From JAWKRB01 sp041389885 (GTDB lineage: Bacteria; Myxococcota_A; Polyangia; Polyangiales; Ga0077539), in contig JAWKRB010000020.1 in assembly GCA_041389885.1 (NCBI GenBank), forward strand, positions 62,001 to 126,000: a stretch of DNA of 64,000 bases, written 5' to 3'. Position 1 is the first letter of the stretch; each line of letters opens with the position of its first letter. Below are positions 47,221-56,166 of this stretch, piece by piece. Position numbers and translations under genes: made by a program. The notes beneath the pieces were generated by a model. It was not told the origin of the DNA. It worked only from the letters and a program-made list of their open reading frames with translations, and ran no database searches.

Positions 47221-49125
47221 ATGAGGCTGATTCAGATCGCGCTCGCTTCGGTGAACCCCACGGTGGGTTCGGTACGCTCCAACACCGACCGCGCGCTGAG
47301 GCTCGCGCGCGAGGCCGCCGCGCAGGGCGCGACGGTGGTGGCCCTGCCCGAGCAGGTGATCGGCGGGTACCCCGCGGAGGACCTCATCCAGTGGCGCGGC
47401 TTCGTCGCGGCGCAGTGGCGCGAGCTCGCGCGCTTCGCCGCAGAGACCGCCGCGCTGCCGCAGGTCTTCGTGCTGGGCGTGACCGTGGCGCTGCGCGGGC
47501 ACCTGTACAACGCCGCGGCGGTGGCGCACCGCGGCGCGATCCTCGGCGTCGTGCCCAAGGAGAAGCTCCCGACCTACAACGTCTTCTACGAGGCGCGCAC
47601 GTTCTCGCCGGGGGCGCCGGGGCGCTGCGACGAGGTCGACGGCGTGCCCTTCGGCGACCTGGTCTTCGAGTTCGACTGGGGGGTGATGGGCGTCGAGGTG
47701 TGCGAGGACATCTGGTCCCCCGACGGGCCCATGCGGCGCCGGTGCTACGCGGGCGCGGAGCTCATGGTGAACATCTCCGCGTCGCCCTACCGCATGGGGG
47801 TGATGGGCACGCGCCGGGAGATGATCAACACCCGCGCGGGCGACAACCAGTGCGTCATCGCCTACGTCAACCAGGTCGGCGCCAACGACGGGCTGATCTT
47901 CGACGGCGGCGGCTTCGTGGTGCAGAACGGCCGCCCGATGCTCGAGGCGCCGCGCTGGGTCGAGGGCGTGGCCTCGGCGGTGGTCGACCTCGACCGCACT
48001 CAGAGGCTCCGCACCGAGAACACGACCTGGCGCGTCGACTGCCTCGAGGCGATGGACGACCCGAAGCTCCCGCGGCTGATCCGCGCGACCGAGGCTGGCG
48101 CGCCGCGCGACGCGCTGCGCTACCCGGCCCCGGCGGGCGCGTCGTTCTTTCTCCCCAGCGCCGCCCCCCCGCGCACCGCGCGCGAGGACTTCTGCGAAGA
48201 CCTCCTCGACGCGCTCTGCCTGGGCGTCGGCGACTACTTCGAGAAGACCGGCGCGTTCAAGGGCGTGGGCATCGCGGTGTCGGGCGGGCGCGACTCGCTC
48301 CTCACGCTGCTGGTGGCCTGGCGCTGGGTGCAGCGCAGGCACGCCGCCCTCGACGACGCCGCGCGGCGGGCGAAGACGGGGGAGCTGCTGCGCGCGTTCT
48401 ACATGCCCACGCGGTACTCGTCGGGGCACACCTCGGAGTGCGCGCGGCTCATCTGCGAGGAGCTCGGGGTGCCGTTTCTGGTGCTCCCCATCGAGGAGGC
48501 CTTCGACCGCGAGGCCGACGCCGCGCGGACCATGGTGGGCGGCCCGCTCACCGAGCTCACCGAGCAGAACGTGCAGGCGCGCATCCGCTCCGGGCGCATG
48601 TGGAACTGGTCGAACACCACCGGCATGCTCTTTCTCAACACCGGGAACATGTCCGAGAAGGCCATGGGCTACACCACCATCGGCGGCGACCTCGAGGGCG
48701 CCCTCGCGGTGCTCGCGAACGTGCCCAAGACCGTGGTGATCTTTCTGCTGGAGTACCTCCTCGAGCGCCACGGCTTCGAGGGCATTCGCAAGACCCTCGA
48801 GGCCCCCGCGGGCCCCGAGCTCGCGCCGAACCAGAAGGGCGAAGACGAGCTCATGCCCTTCCGCGTCCTCGACGCGTGCTTTCACCTCTACGCGGCAGAG
48901 AAGCTCTCCCCCGACGAGATGCGCGCGGCGCTGGGGTCGGTGTTCCCGAGCGAAGACCCCGCGGCCATCGCGGTGTGGGTCGAGAAGTTCGTGCGGATGT
49001 TCACCCGCTCGATCTACAAGTGGGTGCAGGCGCCCCTGACGCTGCACGTCGGCAACCTCGACCTCGAGCGCGAGCGCGCGCTGCAGATGCCCGTGGTCGA
49101 GACCGCGGAGTGGGCCCGCGAGTAG
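47221..49125 (+). CDS. nadE: glutamine-dependent NAD+ synthetase
   Basis: 634 residues. N-terminal nitrilase-type glutaminase: VVALPEQVIGGYPAEDLIQW (Glu), KEKLPTYNVFYEARTF (Lys), VMGVEVCEDIWSPDG (nucleophile Cys). C-terminal synthetase with PP-loop SGGRDS near 354-359, STGH-like SSGHTSECARLICEELG, TGNMSEKAMGYTTIGGDLEG. It makes NAD+ from nicotinate adenine dinucleotide using glutamine nitrogen. The start is at ATG 47221 rather than six codons upstream, because the beta strand MRLIQIALASVNP begins the domain. It is convergent with the FHA gene, only 6 bases apart. Confidence 0.95.
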   Translation: MRLIQIALASVNPTVGSVRSNTDRALRLAREAAAQGATVVALPEQVIGGYPAEDLIQWRGFVAAQWRELARFAAETAALPQVFVLGVTVALRGHLYNAAAVAHRGAILGVVPKEKLPTYNVFYEARTFSPGAPGRCDEVDGVPFGDLVFEFDWGVMGVEVCEDIWSPDGPMRRRCYAGAELMVNISASPYRMGVMGTRREMINTRAGDNQCVIAYVNQVGANDGLIFDGGGFVVQNGRPMLEAPRWVEGVASAVVDLDRTQRLRTENTTWRVDCLEAMDDPKLPRLIRATEAGAPRDALRYPAPAGASFFLPSAAPPRTAREDFCEDLLDALCLGVGDYFEKTGAFKGVGIAVSGGRDSLLTLLVAWRWVQRRHAALDDAARRAKTGELLRAFYMPTRYSSGHTSECARLICEELGVPFLVLPIEEAFDREADAARTMVGGPLTELTEQNVQARIRSGRMWNWSNTTGMLFLNTGNMSEKAMGYTTIGGDLEGALAVLANVPKTVVIFLLEYLLERHGFEGIRKTLEAPAGPELAPNQKGEDELMPFRVLDACFHLYAAEKLSPDEMRAALGSVFPSEDPAAIAVWVEKFVRMFTRSIYKWVQAPLTLHVGNLDLERERALQMPVVETAEWARE

Positions 49126-49131
49126 GGGCTA

Positions 49132-50838
49132 CTACTGCAGCTGGACGTGAAAGATCCGCTGCCCCATGAGCACGGCGTCGGCGTGCTGCACCGGGCGGGT
49201 GCCCTGGATGCGCACGAAGGTGCCGTTGGAGCTCCCCACGTCGGTGAGCATCACCTGCGGGCCCATCACGCTGATCTGGCAGTGCGTGCCTGAGACCCAG
49301 CCGTCGCCGGGAAAGCGCAGGTCGGCGCGGGTGCGGCCCAGGGTGATCCCCTGCGCGGGCACGGGGACGGGGAAGAGGTTGCGGTCGACGTCGCGTCCCA
49401 CCACCAGGGCGAGCTGCCCGGCGAAGTCACCGTGGCTCCCGGCGTTCGTCGGCGGGCGCTGCTCGAAGCGGAGGATGATCCGCCCGAAGCAGAACTGGTC
49501 GCCGTCGCGCAGCGCCACCGGCGTCTGCCGCGGGATGCGCACGTAGACCCCGTTGCGCGAGCCCTCGTCGCGCACCCACGCGCTGCCGTTCTGCACGATG
49601 ATCGTCGCGTGGCGGCTGGAGAGCAGGTTGTCTTCGGCGAAGATCCCGCCCACCTCGCGCCCCACGAGGTTCTCGCCCTCGTTGAGGGGGACCTCCCGCG
49701 GCTCAGAGCCGTCGAGCTGCGTGACCAGCAGCTTGGCGCGGTGCAGCCGCGCGCGGGTCTCGGTGGGCTGCTCGTGCACCGGCGCGAGCGGGTCTTGCCA
49801 CGCCGGGCCGAAGCCCGTGCCGGCCCGGGGCGGCACCGGAGGCGGGCCATAATTGTTGGCCAGCGGCGGCGCCGGGGGTGACATGTTCGTGCGGGAGAAG
49901 GGGTTCTGCACCCCGGCGCCCGCGAAGGGGTCGCTCACCGGCGGCGGGCCGTAGGGCGTGGCCATGACCCCGTAGGGGTCGACCACGGGCGGCTTCATCC
50001 CCGCGAAGGGGTCGCTGTTGTGCGCTCCGGCGAAGGGGTCGCTGTTGTGCGAGCCCGCGTAGGGGTCGACCGGGGGCGGCGCGACCGGCGGCGCGTTGCC
50101 CGCGGCGTTGAGCGCGGGCATCGGCCCGAAGATCGCCGGCGGCCCCCCCGCCGCGTCGGGCGGCGCCAGGGGCCCCGGCGGACCTGGGAGGTTCGGCGGT
50201 CCCGGCGGAGCCAGCACCGGCGGCGCGAAGGCGGGCGGCGGCCCCGCGGGCGGCGGCACCGGCGGAGGCATTCCAGGCGCCGACCCGCTGGAGAGCGGGG
50301 GCATCACGGGCGCCGGGGCGTTGGGGAGCGGAGGCATCGGGCCGAGGATCGAGCCCGCGCCCCCCGAGGCCGGCGGAGCGGGGGCGGCGCCCGGCGCGAT
50401 CGGGCTGAGGTTCGACGCGAGCGGCGGCGGCGCCACGGCAGGGGGCGCGCTCACCGGCAGCGGCTGCACCCCAGGGAGGCTCGGCGCGCGCAGCACCGGC
50501 GGCGAGGTCGGCCCCGAGAGCGGCGAACTCATCAACGGCGGGGGGGCGCCCGGCGTACCCAGGGGAGAGAGCGGAGACAACGGCGGCGCGCCCGGGGCAC
50601 CGAGGGGAGACAACAGCGGCGGCGGACCCGCCGCCCCACCCAGGGGTCGAGGGGCGCCAAGGGGAGGCGGCCCGGCGGGCCCGCCCACCCTGGGAGGCCC
50701 TCCGCCCAACGGAGGCGGGGCGGCGCCCAGGGTCGGCGCCCTCCCCTGCAGATCGCTCCCGCAGCCGAGGCAGAACCTGATCTCTGGCGGGTTCTCCTTG
50801 CCGCAACGAGGACAGCTCACGTTCACGCCGCTACCCAT
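49132..50838 (-). CDS. zinc-ribbon protein with two FHA domains and a long Pro/Gly-rich linker
   Basis: 568 residues. The N-terminal zinc ribbon has Cys at 9, 12, 23 and 26 (VSCPRCGKENPPEIRFCLGC). About 340 residues of Pro/Ala/Gly/Asn low-complexity follow, including DPFAG repeats. FHA 1 at about 375-450 has LVGREVGG, LSSRHATIIVQ and SRNGVYVRI; FHA 2 at about 485-565 has LGRTRADLRFPGDGWVSGTH and SSNGTFVRI. FHA domains bind phosphothreonine, so this is a likely reader of the Ser/Thr kinases in the window or elsewhere. Cytosolic, with no helix. Its 5' end faces the kinase-like lipoprotein across 170 bases. Confidence 0.88.
   Translation of the reverse strand: MGSGVNVSCPRCGKENPPEIRFCLGCGSDLQGRAPTLGAAPPPLGGGPPRVGGPAGPPPLGAPRPLGGAAGPPPLLSPLGAPGAPPLSPLSPLGTPGAPPPLMSSPLSGPTSPPVLRAPSLPGVQPLPVSAPPAVAPPPLASNLSPIAPGAAPAPPASGGAGSILGPMPPLPNAPAPVMPPLSSGSAPGMPPPVPPPAGPPPAFAPPVLAPPGPPNLPGPPGPLAPPDAAGGPPAIFGPMPALNAAGNAPPVAPPPVDPYAGSHNSDPFAGAHNSDPFAGMKPPVVDPYGVMATPYGPPPVSDPFAGAGVQNPFSRTNMSPPAPPLANNYGPPPVPPRAGTGFGPAWQDPLAPVHEQPTETRARLHRAKLLVTQLDGSEPREVPLNEGENLVGREVGGIFAEDNLLSSRHATIIVQNGSAWVRDEGSRNGVYVRIPRQTPVALRDGDQFCFGRIILRFEQRPPTNAGSHGDFAGQLALVVGRDVDRNLFPVPVPAQGITLGRTRADLRFPGDGWVSGTHCQISVMGPQVMLTDVGSSNGTFVRIQGTRPVQHADAVLMGQRIFHVQLQ
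50003..50056 (-). repeat. two 27-base tandem units in the FHA linker
   Basis: gcgaaggggtcgctgttgtg recurs at 50003 and 50030, coding for HNSDPFAGA-type nonapeptides, with weaker copies (DPYAG, DPYG) on either side. Confidence 0.75.
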
Positions 50839-51008
50839 TCGCCTTCACTCAGTCGTCGCCCGCGCCGCTCGCACCGTGATCTAGGCCAGACCCACGCACA
50901 ACACGCGAGGCCCGAAACTTCCCACGGACCCCGCGGCCATGTCCAGACGACTGATGCGCCGCACTTGCGCGCACCGCGCGCTGTGGGCGAACCTCCACGG
51001 CCCATTTC

Positions 51009-52064
51009 ATGCTGAGACCCTGGATGAAGCTCACTCCCCTCTTCGCGCTCCTCGGGGTCGCCTGCGCCTCGACCCCCGCCCCCGTCGCGCGGCGCGCGCC
51101 CGAGCCCGCCCCCGTCGTCGCGGTCGCCCCGCCGCCGCCCCCCGCGCCCCCGGAGCCGCCGCCCCCGGCGCCCCCGGAGCCGCCGCCCCCCGCGCCGCCC
51201 GAGCAGCCCGAGGCCCCGGCGGCGAGCGCCGAGGGGGTGCGGATGTTCCGCGGGCGCAGCGAGGACGAGTGGGTGCGGCTGATGCACGAGCGCCCGGTGG
51301 AGCGCACCGTCGCGCGCTTTCACAGCACGCTCTACGTGTTTCACATGGACCTCGGCGACGGCGTCGAGATCAGCTTTCAGCCCGAGCAGCGCAACCTGGA
51401 GTCGTTCTGGCGCAGGGAGATCGCGTCGTATCACCTGGCGCGCCTGCTCGGGATCCAGCACCGGGTCCCGCCGACCATCGGCAAGCGCGTGCCCCTGAGC
51501 GCCTTCGGGCGGCTCGGGCGCAACACCAACCTCATCGTCGACCGCGAGGGGATGGTCTACGGCTCGGCGAGCGTGTGGATGCCGGTGCTCCACGGCGCGC
51601 AGATGCACGAGGCGCCCGCGCGGCGCGAGTGGTCGGGCTGGATGAACCCCGCGAACCCCGTCCCCGAAGACCGCCGGGAGCGCGCGCGGCAGGTGTCGGA
51701 GGTGCTCGTCTTCGACTACCTCGCCGCGAACTACGACCGCTGGAACTGCTGCAACATCACGGTCGACGAGAACAACGACCTGGTGTTTCGAGACAACGAC
51801 GCGGGGTGGTTCCCGCGGGGTGATCAACACGCTGGGCTCGCCGGGCGTCGTGCGCCGGGTGCCGCGCTACCTCTTCGAGTCGATGCAGCGCGCGACCCCG
51901 AGGCGCTGCGGGCCTCCATCGCCAACGACCCCATGGCGAGCAGGGTGCACCTCATCCCCGACGCCTCGTTCGTGGGCTACGAGCGCCGTCGCAACGCGCT
52001 CATCGCCAACCTCCGCCGCATGGTGGAGCGACACGGCGAGGCGGCGGTCTTCCCCTGGCCGTAG
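51009..52064 (+). CDS. lipoprotein with atypical-kinase (Fam20/HipA/PI-kinase-like) signature; two compensating frameshifts
   Basis: Signal MKLTPLFALLGVAC (its ATG is 51024; ATG 51009 is also in frame) then a Pro/Glu-rich spacer with tandem PPPPAPPEP units (about 45-75). The folded part has ESFWRREIASYHLARLLGIQ and VPPTIGKRVPL, then VFDYLAANYDRWNCCNITVD and NDLVFRDNDAGW. The N-x-D-R-x5-N plus DND arrangement is the catalytic and metal pair of Fam20/HipA/PI-kinase folds. Between about 51815 and 51895 the frame reads as noise; the neighbouring frame gives INTLGSPGVVRRVPRYLFES, then the first frame resumes ALRASIANDPMASRVHLIPD. So two opposite shifts are likely. Exported, unknown substrate. Confidence 0.68.
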   Translation: MLRPWMKLTPLFALLGVACASTPAPVARRAPEPAPVVAVAPPPPPAPPEPPPPAPPEPPPPAPPEQPEAPAASAEGVRMFRGRSEDEWVRLMHERPVERTVARFHSTLYVFHMDLGDGVEISFQPEQRNLESFWRREIASYHLARLLGIQHRVPPTIGKRVPLSAFGRLGRNTNLIVDREGMVYGSASVWMPVLHGAQMHEAPARREWSGWMNPANPVPEDRRERARQVSEVLVFDYLAANYDRWNCCNITVDENNDLVFRDNDAGWFPRGDQHAGLAGRRAPGAALPLRVDAARDPEALRASIANDPMASRVHLIPDASFVGYERRRNALIANLRRMVERHGEAAVFPWP

Positions 52065-52100
52065 ACAGGACCTCCCGCGGCCTCGACCGCCCTCCAACCC

Positions 52101-52105
52101 AGGAG
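52101..52105 (+). promoter_or_regulatory. ribosome binding site deciding the DUF885 start
   Basis: AGGAG, 8 bases before GTG 52114, fixes this GTG as start. Confidence 0.65.
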
Positions 52106-52113
52106 CCTGACCC

Positions 52114-53805
52114 GTGAACCGCCACCCCGTCTTCGCGCTGAGCGAGTCCCTCGTGGACCAGTACGCCGCCCTCCGGCCCATGAACGCCACGATGATGGGC
52201 GTCGCCGGCCACGACCACCGCTGGGACGACCTCTCGCCCGCGGGCGTGGCCGCGTACGCCGCCGAGGTCGAGCGCTGGGAGGCGCAGCTCGACGCCCTGC
52301 CCCCCGCCGTCGACCGCTGGGACGCCCTCGCCGTCGCCGTCTGCCGCGACTGGGTCGCCCTGGAGCGCGACGCCCTCGCCCACGCCGACCACCGGGTGGA
52401 CCTCAACAACATCGCCTCGCCCTTTCAGACGATCCGCATGGTCTTCGACCAGATGAGCACCGCGACCCCCGAGGGCTGGGAGGCCATCGCCGCGCGCCTC
52501 TTCGGGCTCCCCGAGGCGCTCGCGGGCTACCGCGCGTCCCTCTCCGAGGGGCTGTCTCGGGGCGAGCTCGTCGCGGCGCGGCAGGTGCGCGCCTGCGTCG
52601 AGCAGGGGCGCGTCGCGGCCTCGAAGGACGGGCCCTTCGGCGCGATCGAGGCGCAGCTCGCGTCGAGCGAGGTCCCCGATGAGCTCGCGGCGCGGGTGCG
52701 CGAGGGGGTGCGCGTCGCCTGCGCGGCCTACGGCGAGCTCACCGACTGGCTGAACGACACCTACCTCCCGCGCGCGCCGGAGCGAGAAGGGGTGGGCCGC
52801 GCGCGCTACCTCCGCGCGGCGCGACGCTTCGTCGGCGCGGAGATTCAGCCCGAAGAGACCCACGCCTGGGGGTGGTCCGAGGTGAGGCGGCTGCAGGGCG
52901 AGATCCTGCGCCTGGGGGACGAGATCTGCGGCGCGCGCACGCTCCCGGAGCTGTACGCGCACCTGCGCAGCGACCCCGCGTTCGCCTCAGAGAACCGCGA
53001 GACCTTCCTCGAGACCATGCGCGCGCGGCAGGCGCGGGCGATGGCCGACCTCGACGGCTCGCACTTCGACATCCCCGCGGCGATTCGCCACGTCGACGTG
53101 AAGGTCGCGCCGCCGGGAGGGCCCCTCGGCGCGTACTACGTCCCGCCCTCCGAGGACCTCTCGCGCCCGGGATCGATCTGGTACTCCCTCTCGGGCGAGG
53201 GGCCGTTCCCGCTCTACGACGAGGTGACCACGGCCTACCACGAGGGCTTTCCAGGGCATCACCTCCAGTGCGGGCTGCAGGTGTACCTCCGAGAGAAGCT
53301 CTGCCGCGTGCACCGCCTCGCGTACGGGTACTCGGGCTACGCCGAGGGCTGGGCGCTCTACGCCGAGCAGCTGATGGACGAGCTGGGGTATTTCGAGTCG
53401 CCGGCGTACCGCGTGGGGATGCTCGCGATGCAGCTCGTGCGGGCCTGCCGCGTGGCCTTCGACGTCGGCGCGCACCTGGGCTTCGCGATCCCCGACGACG
53501 CGCCCTTCGCGCCCGGCGAGGCGTGGACCTTCGAGCGCGGCGTCGAGTTCTTTCAGTCCTTCGGCGGCCTCGCCGAGGACCACGCCGTGAGCGAGGTCAC
53601 CCGCTACCTCGGTTGGCCCGGCCAGGCCATCTCGTACAAGGTCGGCCAGCGCGAGATGCTCGCCCTGCGCGACGCGTGGATCGCCGCGGGCCGCGGCCCC
53701 CTGAAGGAATTTCACCACCGCGTGCTCGACGTGGGCAACGTCTCGCTGGACATGCTCCGCGAGCTCGTGCTCGGCCCCGACGCGCGCCCGACGGCGACGG
53801 CGTAG
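52114..53805 (+). CDS. DUF885-family zinc metallopeptidase-like protein
   Basis: 563 residues. DUF885 proteins are gluzincin-like peptidases; most are uncharacterised. The candidate zinc motif is YHEGFPGHHLQ at about 375-385 (HE...HH) with a downstream Glu in YSGYAEGWALYAEQLMDELG. Other landmarks: EGVGRARYLRAARRFVGAEI, PEETHAWGWSEVRRLQGEIL, ITYLGWPGQAISYKVG-like VTRYLGWPGQAISYKVGQRE, ALRDAWIAAGRGPLKEFHHR. No signal peptide, so it is cytosolic unless the start is wrong. GTG start with AGGAG eight bases before it. It follows the kinase-like lipoprotein by 49 bases. Confidence 0.88.
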   Translation: MNRHPVFALSESLVDQYAALRPMNATMMGVAGHDHRWDDLSPAGVAAYAAEVERWEAQLDALPPAVDRWDALAVAVCRDWVALERDALAHADHRVDLNNIASPFQTIRMVFDQMSTATPEGWEAIAARLFGLPEALAGYRASLSEGLSRGELVAARQVRACVEQGRVAASKDGPFGAIEAQLASSEVPDELAARVREGVRVACAAYGELTDWLNDTYLPRAPEREGVGRARYLRAARRFVGAEIQPEETHAWGWSEVRRLQGEILRLGDEICGARTLPELYAHLRSDPAFASENRETFLETMRARQARAMADLDGSHFDIPAAIRHVDVKVAPPGGPLGAYYVPPSEDLSRPGSIWYSLSGEGPFPLYDEVTTAYHEGFPGHHLQCGLQVYLREKLCRVHRLAYGYSGYAEGWALYAEQLMDELGYFESPAYRVGMLAMQLVRACRVAFDVGAHLGFAIPDDAPFAPGEAWTFERGVEFFQSFGGLAEDHAVSEVTRYLGWPGQAISYKVGQREMLALRDAWIAAGRGPLKEFHHRVLDVGNVSLDMLRELVLGPDARPTATA

Positions 53806-53865
53806 CGCCCGCGCGCGGCTGCGCGAAGGTTCCGCCCTCGTGCGTCGCGTGCTAATCGCCTCGGG

Positions 53866-56122
53866 GTGCGCCGCCTCGCCCTCGCGCTGATGATCGCCTC
53901 GTGCACCCGGGCTCGCCCGCAGGTGCGCACCTCGTCCATCGACGCTCGCCCCGTGGCGCCGCGCGTCGTCGACGCCGCGGTCGACGCCCCCAGCGACACC
54001 CGCGTCGTCGACGCCGACACCCCCGCCATCCCGAGCACCCTCGAGGCCGCCGTCGAGGCCGCGCGACGGATCGAGTACCGCGACGCCTGGGCGATCTCCG
54101 AGCGGCTCCCCGAGGCGGTGAAGAACTCCCGCGAGGGGCGCTACCTCCGCGCCCGGCTGGCCCTGCTGATCGACCGCCCCGGCGACGCGCTGCCCCTCCT
54201 CGACGGCCTCGCGCCGCTGCTCCCCACGCTCCGCGTCGAGGTCGCGAGGATGCAGTGCCGCGCCCTCGCCGAGCTCGGCCGACACGCCGACGCGCGGGCC
54301 GCCTACGAACGCCTCGCGGCCGACGGCGGCGGCGGCGAAGACCGGCGCGCGCCGCGATGGAGGCCCTCGCCGCGGGCGACACCCGCGCCGCCGCGGCGGC
54401 CATGCGCGCCTGGGCCGCGTCGCCCCGTCGGGCGTCCCGCACGCCGCCGCGTGGCGCGCCGCGGCGACGGCGCTCGAGGCGAGCGGAGACCCCAGCGGCG
54501 CCGTCGCGGCGTGGCGCCGCATCGCCGTCGACGAGCCCGACCACCGCGACGCGCCCGCCGCGCTCGCCGCGCTGCGACGGCTCAACGCGCCGCTCACGAC
54601 GGAGCAGTCCCTCGAGCGCGCGGCGAAGCTGCTCTCCCGCGCGCGGCAGACCGAGGCGGTGGCGGTGCTCAACGCGCTCCCGGCCCTCACCGGCGCCGCG
54701 GCGACCCGGCGCACGCACCTCCTCGGGCGGGCGCTCTACGCCGCGCGGGGTCACTACGCCGAGGCCCACGTGGCGCTGACCGCGCCCGCGCGCGACGCCG
54801 CCAACCCCCACCGCGGCGAAGACGCCTTCCTCGCCGCCCGCGCCCTCGCCCGCGCCGACCGCGACGACGAGTCGGTGCGCGCCTTCGACCAGGTCGCGCG
54901 CAGCGACCGCGGGCGCTGGGGCCACGAGGCGGCGTTTCGCGCGGCGTGGCTCAACACCCACCACGCGAACCGCGCCGTGGCGATCGAGCGGTTTCGACGC
55001 TTTCTCAGCGAGCGGAGCGGCGCGTCGGAGCGCCTGCGCGTCGAGGCCGCCTGGCACCTGGGCTGGGCGCTCTACGAGAGCGCGCGCTTTCGCGAGGCCG
55101 CCGAGGCGCTCGAGCGCTCGTCGGAGATGGCCACGCACCACCTCGAGCGCGGGCGCGGGCGCTACTGGGCGGCCCTCGCCCGCAAGCGCGCGGGCGACAC
55201 GCCGGGCGCCGTCGCGGGGTGGCGCGCGCTCATCGCGCACCGGCCGCTGACCTGGTACGCGCTGCTGGCCGAGGCGAGGCTGCGGGCCGAGGGCGAGGAG
55301 GTCCCCGCCGCCGCGGCGCCGCCGAGCGCGCGCCCGCCGCCGGTCATCGAGCTGCCCGCCACGGCGCGGTGGCTCCACGCGCTGGGCTTCGACCGCGACG
55401 CCGCGGAGCGGGTGGCCGACGTCGAGTCGAGCCTGCGCCGGAGCGTGCCCAGCGACCGCGCCGACGAGGCCATGGCTGCCGTGTGGACCTCGCTGGGCGA
55501 GTCGCGCCGCGCCTTCGTGCTCTCGTCGCGCCACGCCGACCACCTCGACGACCTGCCCGACGCGAACACCCGCTGGATCTGGGACGCGGGCTTTCCCCGC
55601 CCCCACGCGCACCGCGTCGAGGCCGCCGAGGACGAGCAGGGCCTCCCCCGGCACTACCTCTACGCGATCATGCGGCAGGAGAGCGCGTTCAACGACCGCG
55701 ACGTGTCGAGCGCGCGGGCGATCGGGCTGCTGCAGATGATCCCGCCCACCACGCGGCGCGTAGCCCGCACCCTGGGCCTGGAGTTCAGCGAGGAGCTGCT
55801 CTTTCAGCCCGCGTACAACATCCGCGTCGGGGGCTGGTACATCGGGCGGCTGTTTCACCAGTACCGCGAGGTGCTCCCCCGCGCGATCGGGGCCTTCAAC
55901 GCCGGCCCCGGCGCGATGGGGCGCTGGGTGCGGCGGTGGCCCGACGACGAGATCGACCTCTTCGTCGAGCGCATCCCCTTCGACGAGACCCGAACGTACG
56001 TGAAGCGGGTGATCCAGAACCTCTCGCGGTACCGCTACCTCTACGGCCCGCGCGACGCCTCGGGGCCGTTTCGGGTGAGCCTGACCGCCCGCGCCGAGGT
56101 CGACGCGCTGGTGGATTACTGA
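53866..56122 (+). CDS. lytic murein transglycosylase lipoprotein (Slt type), two frameshifts
   Basis: Cuts peptidoglycan glycan strands with 1,6-anhydro ends. GTG 53866 begins a lipoprotein signal (RRLALALMIASC). About residues 30-500 are helical TPR-like repeats, as in the Slt70 ring: EAVKNSREGRYLRARLALLI, EDAFLAARALARADRDDESV, AAWHLGWALYESARFREAAE. The catalytic SLT domain is at the C-terminus: AIMRQESAFNDRDVSSARAI (Glu), GLLQMIPPTTRRVARTLG, NIRVGGWYIGRLFHQYREVL, GAFNAGPGAMGRWVRRW. Shifts near 54345 and 54430 are inferred from three joined frames (..DGGGGED / AAMEALAAGDTRAAAAAM / DPSGAVAAWRRIAVDEPD). TAATCG lies 13 bases before the start. Confidence 0.85.
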
Positions 56123-56151
56123 TCTCAGTGCCCTGGGGCGCCGATCCGTTC

Positions 56152-56157
56152 TAGACT
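56152..56157 (+). promoter_or_regulatory. candidate -10 hexamer of the kinase-PEGA-nidogen operon
   Basis: TAGACT, 15 bases before GTG 56167; predicted leader three bases. Confidence 0.4.
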
Positions 56158-56166
56158 ACGCGCGCC

